Shown in pieces: positions 46,284 through 57,856 of a stretch of DNA of 64,000 nucleotides. The notes under the pieces are model-generated. The model was not told the origin of the DNA. It made no database searches and saw nothing but the letters and a program-made list of their open reading frames with translations. How positions within the stretch are numbered: the stretch's first letter is position 1; each line of letters starts with the position of its first letter. This stretch comes from Zingiber officinale (lineage: Eukaryota > Streptophyta > Magnoliopsida > Zingiberales > Zingiberaceae): assembly GCF_018446385.1 (NCBI RefSeq), contig NC_055992.1, forward strand, positions 20,988,877-21,052,876, in the 5' to 3' direction. Both the position numbers and the translations under genes were made by a program.

Positions 46284-49027
46284 TGGCAAAGGCGAAATCG
46301 CTCGCCCCCAGCGCCCCCCGCTGCACCCGACCCTAGTGTTAGAGTGTATACCAAAAGTCTAGCTTTTTGTATAAACACTTATTTTGAAATAAGAATCACA
46401 TTGGTCAAATGTCTGCATTTATGCTAAGTGTAGTTGTCCATTTAATTTATATTGTAGATAACATGATGTGAGGAGACACACAGAAGATCATGTTATCAGT
46501 TCCTTATAAATTATAAATAGTTGCTCACAACCAAGATGGAATGGGATAAACCATTGGAATGGTTGTAATGTAATTTGATATGAGTTTATCTTGACTATAA
46601 ATTACACTAGTACACTCTGAGTGTATTGAGCAGGATCATTTGAGGTTGTTCTTTTTATACTGACTATTAAAAAGAACAAGACCTCTGTTATTATGGAAGT
46701 GTGTACTCTTAATCATGATATAATAACAAACACGTATACTTAATATTTATTTCTTTAATTTATCAAAGGGTGTGATTTAGTTCGTTAAATCAATAGGCCC
46801 GATAAGTTGGGAAATGATATTATTTATATGGTATGTTGTTGATTATAGAATGAAACTGTGTCCTAGTAATCTAGGTTGATAATGTCCCCTTGAGGAGCTC
46901 ATAAGGATTGTCATGTAAACCCTGCAAATGGACTTAGTCCGACATGACAATAAGGTTGAATGGTACTACTCTTGGAGCTAGATATTAATTAAGTGAGTTG
47001 TCAGTAACTCATTTAATTAGTAGGCATTCAATATCTTAAACACAGGGAGACTAACACACTCATGATAAGAAGGAGCCTATATTGTAATATGGGATTGGTG
47101 CGGTAGTGCAATAATAACTCTTTAGTGGAATGAGATATTATTGATGAACTTGAGTTGGATATTCAGGGCGAACACGGGAAGCTCAAGCTCATCGGAAGAC
47201 CAAAACCAATTCCTCCTCTCGGTCCCTATTGTAGCCTCTTATATAAAGCCTTATATCCACCCGAAAGCCTAGCTTCTTAAAGCCCAAGCTAAGGTCGGCC
47301 AAGCTTTGCTTGGAGACCAAGCAAGGGGTTGGCCAAGCTAAGCTTGGAGCCCAAGCTAGGGCTGACCAAGCCTTGCTTGGAGACCAAGCAAGGGGCCGAC
47401 CACACACAAGAAGAAAAGGAAGTTTTATTTTTTGTAAAATCTTTCCTTTTATAGAGATCCATTAAAAGGATTTAAAAGGATGATTTTAATATAAAACTTT
47501 CCTTTTTTAGATTGGTCACACAAGGAAATAAAAAGAGTTTTTATTTTGTTAAAAACTTTCCTTTTATGATGGTTTTAAAAGAGAGTTTTAAATTTTAAAA
47601 TCTTTCCTTTTATAGCTTTCTACAAAGGAATAAAAGAGAGATTTGAAATTTTTTCTTATTTGTAGTTATCTATAATGTGAAAGAAAGATTTTAATTTTTG
47701 TTATAAAACTTTCCTTTTGTAACCATGTTTTATTTTAAATCTTTTCTTTTATAGATATCCATAAAAGGATTTAAAAGAGAGATTTTAATTTATAAAACAT
47801 TCCTTTTATAACTATCCACAAAAGGGATTTTAATAGAGAGATTTTAATTTTGTTTAAAATCTTTCCTTGCTTGGAGCACAAGCTTGTGGCCGGCCATGTC
47901 ATGGGAGAAAAGGAAGTTTTATTTTTTGTTATAAAACTTTCATTTTTTGACAAGACCAAGGAATATAAAAGGGAATGAGGGGGTGCCTCACTTAATAAGA
48001 CATCTTCTATTCCTCTCTATTCTTCCTTGGTGGCCAGCCCTTGTTCTTTCTCTTCTCTCCTTTTGTTTTTCTCTCTTGGAGGTCGGCGGCATTAATTGTG
48101 GGAGATCTCTTGATGGCCGGTTGCTTGAAGGAGAAGAAGAAGAGAAGGAAGCTCTCTTGTCTAGCATCCCTTGGAGGTTATTTGGTGGCCGGATCTTGGA
48201 AGCCTTGGAAGAAGCTTAAGTGAATTTCATCTTGGAAGATCGTCGCTCACACGACATCCAAGAGAAGGAGAGGAATACAATAGAAGATCAACAGGTCTAT
48301 AAGCTACAAAAGGTATAACTAGTTATTAGTTTCCGCATCATAACTAGTTCATCTTTTGTATAGATCTTGAAAAACCAAATACAAGATGTTATCGATTTTA
48401 GTTATCGTTTTTGTTATCAATTTTATTTTTCGATTTCATGTTTCAATAATGTGTTTCTATTGAGGTCTCTATAGTTAAACCTAGTTTACTGTAAGAAGTT
48501 AAATATCCGATTTCTTTGTAAGACTTTATCTATGAAGTGGTGGATGATCTCATACCCAAGAAGGCCTAGTGTCTCACCATGTTTAACCTGGAAGCCGATC
48601 TTTGAAATAGATATTTGATAACTTCTGTAATATGGTTTAACTTAGGAAGATCACATCGGTTGAACTTGGAGTAAGAATGTTAAATTTCGTTCCCAATCCA
48701 AATTTAACTTCTAAAGGAGAAATTTGGATTAATAATGTTAAGCATCGTTTGCAATCCAAATTTTAACTTTAATAGAGCACATGGGTAGCTAGGATAGTTC
48801 TATGCTTGTACAAATTTTTGTACAGGGGAACTAGAACAATATTCCGAGTAGCAACCAACACCTAGGCCATCACAAGGGAGGTAAATCATGACAGCTGAAC
48901 GGGCAAGTGGTGGTGGGGTGAGTTGCACAGGGTCCGAGGATTTACCCCCGACAGTCCTACGGTTCGACCTCGCGACCTCATGTGGCTACCATGCCACCAC
49001 TTACCATCTCGGATGACCCGTGAGTTC
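46284..49027 (-). mobile_element. tRNA-related SINE (minus strand) split by a solo LTR
   Basis: The two halves are 46284-46336 and 48866-49027, together about 215 bp. They are bounded by an 18-bp target duplication TACTTATTTTCCTTCTTG at 46266-46283 and 49028-49045. On the minus strand the head carries a box B-like GAGGTCGAACCGTAGG and the tail ends GCGATTTCGCCTTTGCC. The halves join cleanly when the inserted LTR and one copy of its CCTAG duplication are ignored. The family name is unknown to me. Confidence 0.75.
46337..48860 (+). mobile_element. Solo LTR of a Ty1/copia element, 2.5 kb
   Basis: It starts TGTTAGAGTGTATACC and ends GCAACCAACA, flanked by perfect CCTAG duplications (46332-46336 and 48861-48865). 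No primer site, coding region or second LTR is present, so the element was reduced to one LTR by recombination. Inside are CCAAGC/GCTTGG inverted words (47268-47400), many CTTTCCTTTTAT / AAAAGGATTT words (47430-47960) and a TATA candidate TATAAAAG near 47966. Near 48490-48600 lies the module shared with the gag-only copia interiors. A length of 2.5 kb is large for a copia LTR. Confidence 0.88.
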
Positions 49028-49086
49028 TACTTATTTTCCTTCTTGATTGGCAAGGAGAAGGATGACAAGTAGGATGATTAGCTCGA

Positions 49087-49293
49087 ATGACACATGGTCA
49101 TAATAAATCCAGGGATGCTTCGAGAACACGAGATTCAATACATGTAGACCATTTGATTAGAGATGATCCTTCAAATGTGAAAGCATATGATTTTGAGTCC
49201 CATCTGCCTATTGAAGAACTTTTCAAGAGAGTTTCTTTTCGTCGAGAAAATTTGTTGAGAGTTTGCAAGGATGCACAAAGAAGTATGATATAA
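49087..49293 (+). pseudogene. Unrecognised gene fragment
   Basis: An open stretch of 68 codons reads IHVDHLIRDDPSNVKAYD, then LPIEELFKRVSFRRENLLR. It has protein-like composition, unlike the surrounding AT-rich DNA, but no family I recognise. It may belong with the fragment at 45640-46240 or with the SANT-like exon to the right. Confidence 0.35.
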
Positions 49294-49553
49294 TTCTTTG
49301 GTATGTTTCTTTAACAAACTAAGCCTAGTGTGATACACCTTTATCTTTCAGGTTTGACTTATGGCTTGTCTTTCTTCTATTTGATGATATTAGCTTGATG
49401 AATAAGGATATCACTCTGTAGTGCATCTTTCTACCAATGTCATGCACATAGTGCTATTTAGCTTTGTTATTTTCATAGCTTGCTAACGTGGAGTATGTTA
49501 TGATAAGATCATAAAGTGTGAAAGGTTGTTGCTTTGGAGTTTGGCTGGTAGAG

Positions 49554-49897
49554 ATGGCAGCTGATTCTAACATGGGTTCCTACCAAGCAAACCCACCTTC
49601 ATCTTTCCATCATCCCCTTATGGTTTCTTTCCAGTCAAGTGCAATAAATAGCTTGAGTGGCATGGTTGTTGATGACATCTACAGTTTAGGTGAAAACAAC
49701 AGTATCGTTGGCCAGTTCAATTCTCTTGGTCCAAGCCTGATCAATCATATGGATGCAATGACTTCCATTCAGTACTTTGCAGGATTTGTTCTCCATGAAC
49801 CTATGCTAGGGTTTGAACATGTGTCAGGCTCTCCTGCATATTGGTCACAAGAAGAAATTGAAATTTTACACATAGATCTTATCAAGTATGCACTAAT
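49554..49897 (+). pseudogene. First exon of a SANT/Myb-like plant protein, truncated
   Basis: The start MAADSNMGSYQ, the SFHHPLMVSFQSSAINS stretch and the end YWSQEEIEILHIDLIKYA resemble the N-terminus of an uncharacterised plant family. In it a Gly/Ser/Asn-rich region precedes a SANT/Myb-like helix that starts WS-x-EE. The exon would end at the GTAAGT donor (49898). The expected next exon (a YIKIAATL-type continuation) is not found before the gypsy sequence near 50.2 kb. It is thus a broken gene or a captured fragment. The similarity is recalled, not searched. Confidence 0.5.
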
Positions 49898-50846
49898 GTA
49901 AGTACTATGTTGGTTCCTCAATGAAAAAATCTCTTCAACATTTTTAGTCTTTATTGTGGGAGAGTTCATGCTGAATGTCATAAGCAATCTCTCAAAATTT
50001 GCTCAGTTGTTGTTTGTCATAGCTTTATCTTGTACATTATGGCTATCACTGTGATATTGATTGCTTTTGTTGTTCATTTATATGTCTTAATATTAATTAT
50101 GTTTGTGAAAGACAGATATTCTCATCTCATACACAAAGATATTTGATATGCCGCCTAAGGAGACTATAAGGATCTTACCTCCACTTCACTTAAATTTGGA
50201 TATTGGATAACTTTAGAATAGTCATGATTCATCTGAATTATTTAACACTTAGATTCCCATGGTGATTTCTTATATTACATTTTGATTACTGGATGACCTC
50301 GGATCATGTCAACTTATTTGAAAAAAAAAAAAATCAAAATCTCAACATTTACATTATACTTACATATGTGATTAGTGCTTCATCCTATAAAGCACCCAAA
50401 AAAATCATATGAATAAAGGATTAAAAAATAGGTATCGTGAGTGGAAACTAATAATTTATCCCTTTGAGACCGAGTTAAGTTACTGGAAAAATAAATGTCA
50501 TGTTTATCTTGATTCTAAGTAGTTCTTTGAGACCTTGTGTAGTTTAAGAAATATGAACCAAATGTGTGATAGGTAAATGCATATTATCGGAAATATTAGG
50601 AGCTCAATTGGATGACGACTTAACTAGGATAGAGATTAAAACATGAAGAGCTTGAGTCACTTATTGCACTGTTCACAAGAACTTATACTTAGGTCATACT
50701 TAAGTTACTCCACAATCATGCTCACCAATGAAACTAGTTGATAGAGTTAGGCAAGTACACTAGGGATTCTGATGCATTATAGGAGCACATGAATTTAGAT
50801 TGTGACATTTTGCTTGAGGACGAGCAAAGGTTCAAGTTTGAGGGTG
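49898..50846 (+). other. Intergenic, then gypsy 3' untranslated region
   Basis: There is no coding region. From roughly 50560 the text resembles the 3' internal end of a plant gypsy element and closes with the purine-rich GGTTCAAGTTTGAGGGTG directly before an LTR start at 50847. Confidence 0.45.
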
Positions 50847-51800
50847 TGATGTGCGTATATTATATACACTTTTATGCATGCTTTGACCCACATTCACATA
50901 CTTTATTTGCGCTTGATTTGTGCATTTCTACACCAGTTATCATATGTTCAGCATAATGACTCTTCTTTATCGGAGATCTACTCTTTGTGTATTTTTCTGT
51001 TGACGAGAGCCACTTTTGGGATGAAAACGACGCTCGTAGATGATTCCGAGAACAAGCAAAGACAAAGGGCTTGGCCGTGTGAAGTTCACACGACTGTGTC
51101 ACTTATCTGAGGTGGAGAAGACTCTGGTCGTGTGATTACATACGGCCATGCCAAAAAGCAGAGGAGGAGATGACCACGGACGTGTGAAGTCGCACGACCG
51201 TGTGGCCTTCCAGAGGAGGAGCAGAACTTGGCCATGTGAAATCCATACAACCGTGTGGTTCATCCAGAGACCAAGCAAAACACGACCGTGTGAATCCACA
51301 TGGTCGTGTCACCTGACCAAAGGACAAGCAGAGGTTGGTCGTGTGGATGCAACACTGTCGTGGCACGAGCTGTGCCAGGCTCGTGCCCAGCACTATTTAA
51401 GGGGAGTTCTTCCCCTTTCCAAGGGGAGGAAATTTCTCCCTTTGGGAGATCCAATTTGGTGTCGATCAACATTCTCTCCACCTCCATTTGACGATCCAAG
51501 GCCGTTTTCATCATCTCATTGACTCCGAAAGTAAAGGATTGGATCCGAAAATCACTCAACGCAATTGGATAAGTTTCTTCTCCCTTCCTCTTCTAGTTGA
51601 GTTTCGATGCTTTCAATTCTTATACCTTTGGATTCTTCCCTTCATGATATGGAGTTGATCTATTGCTCTAGGATTCAAGAATAATTATGATGTGGATTGA
51701 TGTAAGAATTTATGGATATGTCAATTTCCTATCTATATGACATTACCATGCCTTGTATCTATTTGATCTTATATGCATGTGATATGTGTTATGGTGGATC
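50847..51800 (+). mobile_element. Ty3/gypsy LTR, left part
   Basis: The LTR starts TGATGTGCGTATATTATATACAC after the polypurine tract. At 51070-51385 it contains many CACACGACCGTGTG-type words in both orientations, and a TATA-like TATTTAAGG follows at about 51394. Similarity of style continues to about 51.8 kb, where a Tat relic begins; the LTR resumes at about 54050. Confidence 0.6.
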
Positions 51801-53340
51801 GGCCTAGCAAATGAAGTAGAGGTCATGGTCGAGAAAGATAAGAGGGGTATATAGCTGGGTGAATGTATGATTAATAGGATAATGAATGACCAAATAAAAG
51901 GATTTTTGCAGGTGCTCGATCAGGTAAAGTTCGACTGAGCATAAAGGTATTTAGCCTTATAGAGCTTTTAATATATTACCGACCGAGTGAAGGCCGAGTG
52001 AATACCAATGTGTTTACACATGCTCAGCCGAGTGAAGGTCGAGCGAGCACCAATGTGCTTACATGCGCTCGGCCAGACAAAGCCCGATCAAGCATAAAGG
52101 TATTTATCCTTATACGGCTTTTAGTATATTACTGGCTGAGTGAAGGCCGAGCGAGTACCAATGGGCTTACATGCGCTCAGTTAGGCGAAGTCCGACCGAG
52201 CGTAAAGGTATTTAGCCTTATACAGCTTTTTTAGTGTATTACCAGCCGAGTGAAGGCCGAGCGAGCATCAATGTGCTTACATGCGCTCGTCCAGACAAAG
52301 CCCGACCAAGCATAAAGGTATTTATCGTTATACAGCTTTTAGTATATTACCGTCCGAGTGAAGGCCGAGTGAGCACCAATGCGCTTACACATGCTCGGCC
52401 GGACAAAGCCCGACTTACCATAAAAGTATTTAGCCTTATAAAGCTTATAGTACATTCCTGACCAGAACATGCTTAACAGAAGGTATTCTCAACATATATA
52501 TGTGACCGGCTTGAATGACCGACAGAAACATGCTTAACAGAAGATATTTTCAACATATATATGTGGCCGAGTTGAATGACCGGTCGAAATATGTTTAACA
52601 AAAGGTATTCTCAATATATATGTGGTCGGCTTGAATGACTGACCAAGATACGCTTAACACAAAGTATTCTTAATATATATATGGTCGGCTTGAATGACCG
52701 ACCAAGACACGCTTAACAGAAAGTATTCTCAATATATATATATATATATACGACTGACTTGAACAACCGGTCGAGACATACTCAACAGAAGTACATAAGT
52801 ATCACAGCCTGACGAATTTGGCAGGAAATATCTTCTAGAAGCTTCTTTAGTCGTAGTGACGTGTTCTTATGCATACTTTATCATGAATATGAGTCACAAA
52901 AAATAAAACAGGTAGATCTGGGGTACAAAAAAGATTCCTTAAATGATTATTACACCAAGACTAGAGAATAACTTCATCTTCTAACAAACTCTAACAAACT
53001 GGGGACCACCTCATGACTACGGAGATTATATGAGGTAATATAAAAAGGGGGATTCTCTCTGTTGGCAAGGTAAGCAAATTCTAGCATCCAAACTCTGTTT
53101 CCAAGTACTTGAGTTACTGTTCTTCTTCTTCTTCCATCTTCGAGAGAGGAACTGATTTGAGCGTCGGAGGGCCTAGCTAGGGATCTCCACCTTGGTTCTA
53201 GGTCACTAACGCTTTGTTAGCTCGTCTCATTGTGCGTAGGATTGTTGAGGAGTTCTTTCGGATCTTCAGGAATTCATCTTCATCAGAAATCGCCATTCAC
53301 CGGGGCCAGCGCATCACCTCGCAGGTTTCAGATAGGATCA
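51801..53340 (+). mobile_element. Tat-like LTR relic with two tandem arrays
   Basis: The first array (about 51943-52455) has four to five units of about 108 bp, each with AAAGGTATTTAGCCTTATA, GAGTGAAGGCCGAGCGAG and CTTACATGCGCTCGGCC. The second (about 52456-52790) has five to six units of about 60 bp with CATGCTTAACAGAAGGTATT and CATATATATGTG. The LTR ends with TTGAGCGTCGGAGGGC and GATAGGATCA (53340), and a decayed primer site TTTGGCGGCGTCTATGGGAA follows. The left border is uncertain. Confidence 0.65.
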
Positions 53341-54049
53341 AATTTGGCGGCGTCTATGGGAATCTTCACATAGATCTGAAGCTGCGATGTGGAGGAAGCT
53401 GGAAAACCTAATACCATAACTATGATGCAAGAATATATGGAGTTACTCATCAACGCCAGAGTGCAAAAACTATTACAATAACAATAACAAGTCAATACTG
53501 GTGGTACATTGCCCATAGCTCCAAATCAGGCGATATCAACAATTGCTTATCTCAGGGAGAGAAGGGGGGAAGAGGAGGATCCTGCTTGTTTGCTTCCTAC
53601 TCCTCTCTCCCCAGTTTGACATCCTCAAGTATTTCTTCGCACACCTTTGGAGCAAGGACGAAGGGAAGTTGCACAAGAATCTTCTGGAGAAGCGCTTATA
53701 TGGGCCAAACACAAAGGAAAGATCGTAGCCAGCTATAGTTCTCCTAAGAGGATTGCCATTCCATTTTCTCGATGAGTGTTGGATGATCCTCTGCCGAAGC
53801 ATTATCAAAACTTAAATATCAGAGAATATTCTAGAACAATCGATCCAGAAGATCATCTTCTTAAATTTGAAAATGTGATTCTTCTTTAACAATTTATCGA
53901 CGGTGTTAAATGTCGGATGTTCCTTACTACCTTTGGAGGAGCTGCTCAAAGGTGGTTCAAGTGATTACTAGATAATTCTATTCACTGTTTCAAGGATTTT
54001 CGCAAGGTATTTCTCCATCATTTCTCCAATAATCGACGATATCAGCATG
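53341..54049 (+). pseudogene. gag: Tat-like gag relic (third copy)
   Basis: From 53777 the frame reads LDDPLPKHYQNLNIREY, then DPEDHLLKFENVILL, DGVKCRMFLTTFGGAAQRWF and KDFRKVFLHHFSNNRRYQ. This is collinear with residues 115-202 of the intact Tat gag. Two in-frame stops are present. It ends abruptly at about 54048, where the interrupted gypsy LTR resumes, so this element was truncated before or after insertion. Confidence 0.75.
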
Positions 54050-54633
54050 TATTGTGTTTGAACTTAATTCTCATGTTTGATTAAATGTTAGTGTAGAATT
54101 GTTAATCCCATAGAAGGAATGCCTGACCGAGGAGACCTGGTGACAAGGATAACCCGTTTCCGGATGTCTAGAAAAGGAGAAGTAATTCTCCACAAGTAGG
54201 GAATTGGATATGATTTATGGCCGAGGGGCCCTAGTGATAGGGATGACCCGTTATCGGACTTTATAGCAATTGTTTTTATTTAATAAATTGAGATATTTAT
54301 CCAAATAGCATTTTGGTTTAACACAGGGAAGAGTCGGTAATGAATTTAGCTTCCAAGTATATGAGAATTGAGGATGGGCAATTGGTGAACAATGATACAT
54401 TAATAAATATCACAATGAAACCGAACCCCTATAACATCTCCCAAATCAAGTTTCTCTCTCTCTCTCTCTCCGTTTCTCAATCTCATTTCTCTTTACTTAG
54501 CACGTAACTCTCAACCATCAATTGTTTAGCTAATTCTCCGTAAAAAATTACTAGTGCTTATACACAGTCCCTGTGGATTCGACAATCTTTTATATTACTG
54601 ACGACGTAGCCGTGCACTTGCGGCAACATAACA
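54050..54633 (+). mobile_element. Ty3/gypsy LTR, right part
   Basis: The text CCTGACCGAGGAGACCTGGTGAC, then CAGTCCCTGTGGATTCGACA and CCGTGCACTTGCGGCAACATA, is the typical 3' end of a common plant gypsy LTR. It therefore completes the LTR begun at 50847. A CT dinucleotide run lies near 54454-54471. The end near ACA at 54633 is approximate and no target duplication was established. Confidence 0.55.
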
Positions 54634-55177
54634 ATCCCTCACACTCTCATTTTTCATTCCAATTCAAAGTAAAACAAGCATTGCATTCCATACTTGCATT
54701 TGGAGAGTTCGAAAAGCATCTTTGGTTTGAAGGTCTTGTGATTTGCAGTGCTGCTATTGCAAGATAAAGTCATTGTATCTTGAGAGACGATTATCATATT
54801 TTGTGAGCACTGTGTACGGGACAAATTCTTCTTAAAGAGATAGAGTTCAACTCTAACCTCGACTTCGTCAAAGCGATATTATACCGTCATTTTATCCGCA
54901 CTCAGATTGCACGACCACCCGATCCAACATAAGATTACATAGAGGGAATGGCTGTGAATGGCATCCAAAGACTTTCACAAGGTTGATTTCCCATCTATCT
55001 TTTTCCCCATGCCGTGCCAAATTAAAGATTATATATAACTCCAGTACAAATTCATAAACTAACAGCAACTCTCGTTTATTACATAAATATTTTTATTGCT
55101 TACTCCACAGCCAAACTTTTAGTCTACAACAGACCTTAAATAGTTGTAACTCACAACAGCCTAACACGCATTTTCAA
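54634..55177. other. Downstream region of dioxygenase copy B
   Basis: 54634-54940 holds nothing recognisable. From about 54945 the sequence matches the region downstream of copy A (about 7060-7314), including the shared stretch with TATATATAACTCCAG and AACAGCAACTCTCG. The two genes thus share 3' flank as well as exons; the shared block probably includes the 3' UTR. Confidence 0.6.
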
Positions 55178-55852
55178 TCATAACTTGTAGCTATCTAAGG
55201 CTGATCGTCCATCAATTCCTTTATTGTAGTTGTATGTGTAGTAGTCTCTCACTGTGACTTCTCTATAAAGTGGGGGGGTTTCTATTGACAACAACTCCTT
55301 GATTGGGCCATATAACTGTGTTGATGACCAAACCTGAGTTGTGATGAAGAAGCAAGCCACCGAAGTTCTTGGACCTCCCTTCTTTATCAGCACGCGATGG
55401 TCAGCACTCCTAAACTTATCATTAGTTATTAACTGCAATATCAAATGCAAGCACCAAACCTTGGTTTAACATTTTAGGCAAAAGATTTCCTGATTTGTCA
55501 ATGAAGTGGGTTCATAAACAAAGCACATACCTGCAAAAGGTCTCCAATATTTACAACTAAAGCTCCTGTAGAGGGAGGGACATCAAGCCACTGGTTTTGG
55601 TGCATTACTTGAAGGCCACCAATCTGATCTTGTAGAAGGATGGTGATGAAACCAGGATCAGAATGCTTGCTGACTCCGAGAGTGAGGTCAGGCTGTGGGC
55701 AGGGTGGATAGTAGTGACCTAGAACAAGAAGTCCTTTGTCACACTCCATCTGTATCAAATGATCACTATGGAGGCCAAGAGCCTCCGAGAGCAACTCCAG
55801 CAGAAGTGTTCCCAAGCTTTGAATTTGGTTTACGAACTGGAAGATAATATCT
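55178..55852 (-). CDS. 2-oxoglutarate/Fe(II)-dependent dioxygenase, ACC-oxidase-homolog type (copy B, exons 2-3)
   Basis: Exon 2 (55852-55531, 322 bp) and exon 3 (55432-55178, 255 bp) are bounded by AG/GT signals and a 98-bp intron. Exon 2 has the same length as in copy A; exon 3 is two codons longer (FFITTQVW and ELLSIETPP). The catalytic parts are intact: HSDPGF with the HxD pair, SADHRVL with the distal His, and RTSVACFF with R-x-S. The reading frame has no lesion in the window. Exon 1 is not seen: intron 1 contains a 7.2-kb retrotransposon (56362-63567) and runs off the right edge, so the gene is either complete beyond the window or truncated. It is a tandem duplicate of copy A in the same orientation. 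Substrate unknown. Confidence 0.82.
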
Positions 55853-56361
55853 CTGCATTTGCAAAAGGTTTTTTTTTTCATCACAATCAGGAAAGAAATT
55901 GATATACAAGTTAATTTTGAGATAATTCGAGCAAAAAATCGATATCTTTTAGAGAAAAGAGAATTAATACATTAACGAATTAATAAAGCTGGTTTAGAAG
56001 CTTCAGTCTCTGATGATAAGAGAAAAAAACACAGCTATAACTAGCTGCAAGATTAGCTAAGACTAGAAAGTCTATCACCTTCCCATATGCAAACAAGAGA
56101 AGATGTTATTTCCCCTGTTAATCTGAATATGGGGTAAGCAATACTCAATACTCAAGAAGTAACCAAGGACCTTCTATATTGGAATGTTCAAATCTCAAAA
56201 GATACCTATTATGATAGTTAATACTACAATAGATGTAGAAGATTGTTAGCTGCTCCAACTAGCTCATACCTCAATTGAGGTCTAGCAGAGATTAGGTTGA
56301 GAGGATTCAACTGAATTAAATGGAGTTATAAGTTCAATTCAACTGAGCTGCTTAGAGTTTG
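55853..56361 (-). other. Intron 1 of dioxygenase copy B (part)
   Basis: The stretch next to exon 2 matches intron 1 of copy A up to about 56285, then diverges. The retrotransposon starts at 56362 directly after GTTTG. No coding sequence seen. Confidence 0.6.
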
Positions 56362-57682
56362 TGTAGGATCGTAGACGTGTTTTGGGGGGTAAATAGCATG
56401 CGTTGCTTTTACGTTCGTTTCGTAAAACTCAAAGTAAGTATGCAGCGGAAATAAAGAAAGAACCAAAGGCAATCGCTAATACAATTTCTTTTACTTGGTT
56501 CGGAGCTTGTGGCGACTCATACTCCAAGACCTGAGATCGTTAGCTTTACAAGGAAACAATACAAGTATGAAGCTTTACAAATATGAATTACAACTTGTTA
56601 CCGACGACTTGGTGAAATCAATTTTTGGGCTTTGATCGTCGTCAGAGCAGTGTTTAGACGTTCCGGAGTGCGCGCAGTTGTTTGTTCTTGATCTTAGAAA
56701 TTGTTGTCCGAAGTAACTATCCGAGACTCCTTTTTATAGCAGCTTCAAGCCTGATCCAGATCCCCTGATCTTCGGGATCAAGCCTTGACTCGACCTGGAT
56801 CGGTCGATCGATCCCCTGGTTCGGTCGACCGAACCTGCTGAACTTATCCGACCTTCCGTCCAGATGCAGCCTCTCTGGATAGCGCATGCGTTCGGTCAAT
56901 TGATCCCTCTGCTCGGTCGACCGATCAACCGATGGTCTCTGCCCCATTTGATTCGATCAACTCGCTCGACCAAGTCTCTGTCTATCTTCAGTTCGGTCGA
57001 TAGATCCCGAGGTTTGGTCAACCGATCCCTCTGGTCAACCCTTCACGTAGAGCTGGATTTTGATCCTTTGTCTACTGGGGTTCGGTCGACCAATCAAATC
57101 TGACCATGCAGAACTGTTAGTTTCCTGCAAAACAGAGTTAGGCAAATAGAGCAAATGATATTAAACAATTAAGTTGACAGCCTTCGGACTGTCCGACTTC
57201 AGATTTCTCGAAAACCCTAGGTAGAACCGACGTCTACTGTTCCCTCTTTAGGGAGCGCATTCCCACCTACTCCTCTCAGGAGAGTTTACCTGTTGCCAGA
57301 TCGGTCCTTCAGACCGACTAGACTTTCTGCCAGGGTTATCACCCCCTAGGACCTAGGGTTACCACCCCTAGGACCTAAGGTAACCACCCCCTAGGACCTA
57401 GGGTTAGAGTTTTCCCCAGCCTAGGATTACCGCCCCTTAGAACCTAAGGTTACCACCCCCTAGAGTTTTCCTCAACCCAGGGTTACCGCCCCCTAGGACC
57501 TATGGTTACCAACCCCTAGGGTTTTCCACTTGCCTAGAATCCACTAGGACTTTTGCCTAAGTACACTTAGGATTTTTCTTGCAAGCTCATTCAAACCTGT
57601 TAGATAACAAGTAACATTAACTTTGAACCCTTTGTCATTATCAAAACATATGTTCGATCGTCTGATGCTTCCCGCACCAACA
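56362..57682 (-). repeat. Left LTR, reverse orientation
   Basis: 1321 bp, reverse complement of 62134-63567. It carries CGGTCGACCG-type words (56790-57085), the TATA box as TTTTTATA (about 56731-56738), and the CCCTAGGACCTAGGGTTACC array (57320-57545). It is about 110 bp shorter than the right LTR. Confidence 0.85.
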
Positions 57683-57856
57683 ATCTCCCCCTTTTTAATT
57701 ATGACAACACAATTCAAAGTTAAGTAAAACATAAAGCAATAAAGCGATAATCAGGAAGAGAAATACAGCAGAAATGTAAATTGCATTTAGTACAACTTGT
57801 TATTGCTCCCTCTTAACCACTTAACTTTCTCTTTTTCTTAACTTTAATCTTCTTGC

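Noticed and set aside
51998..52461. Repeat protein encoded by the 108-bp array
   Set aside because: The open frames come from a repeat length divisible by three; there is no start context or domain, and the array lies in an LTR upstream of a primer site.
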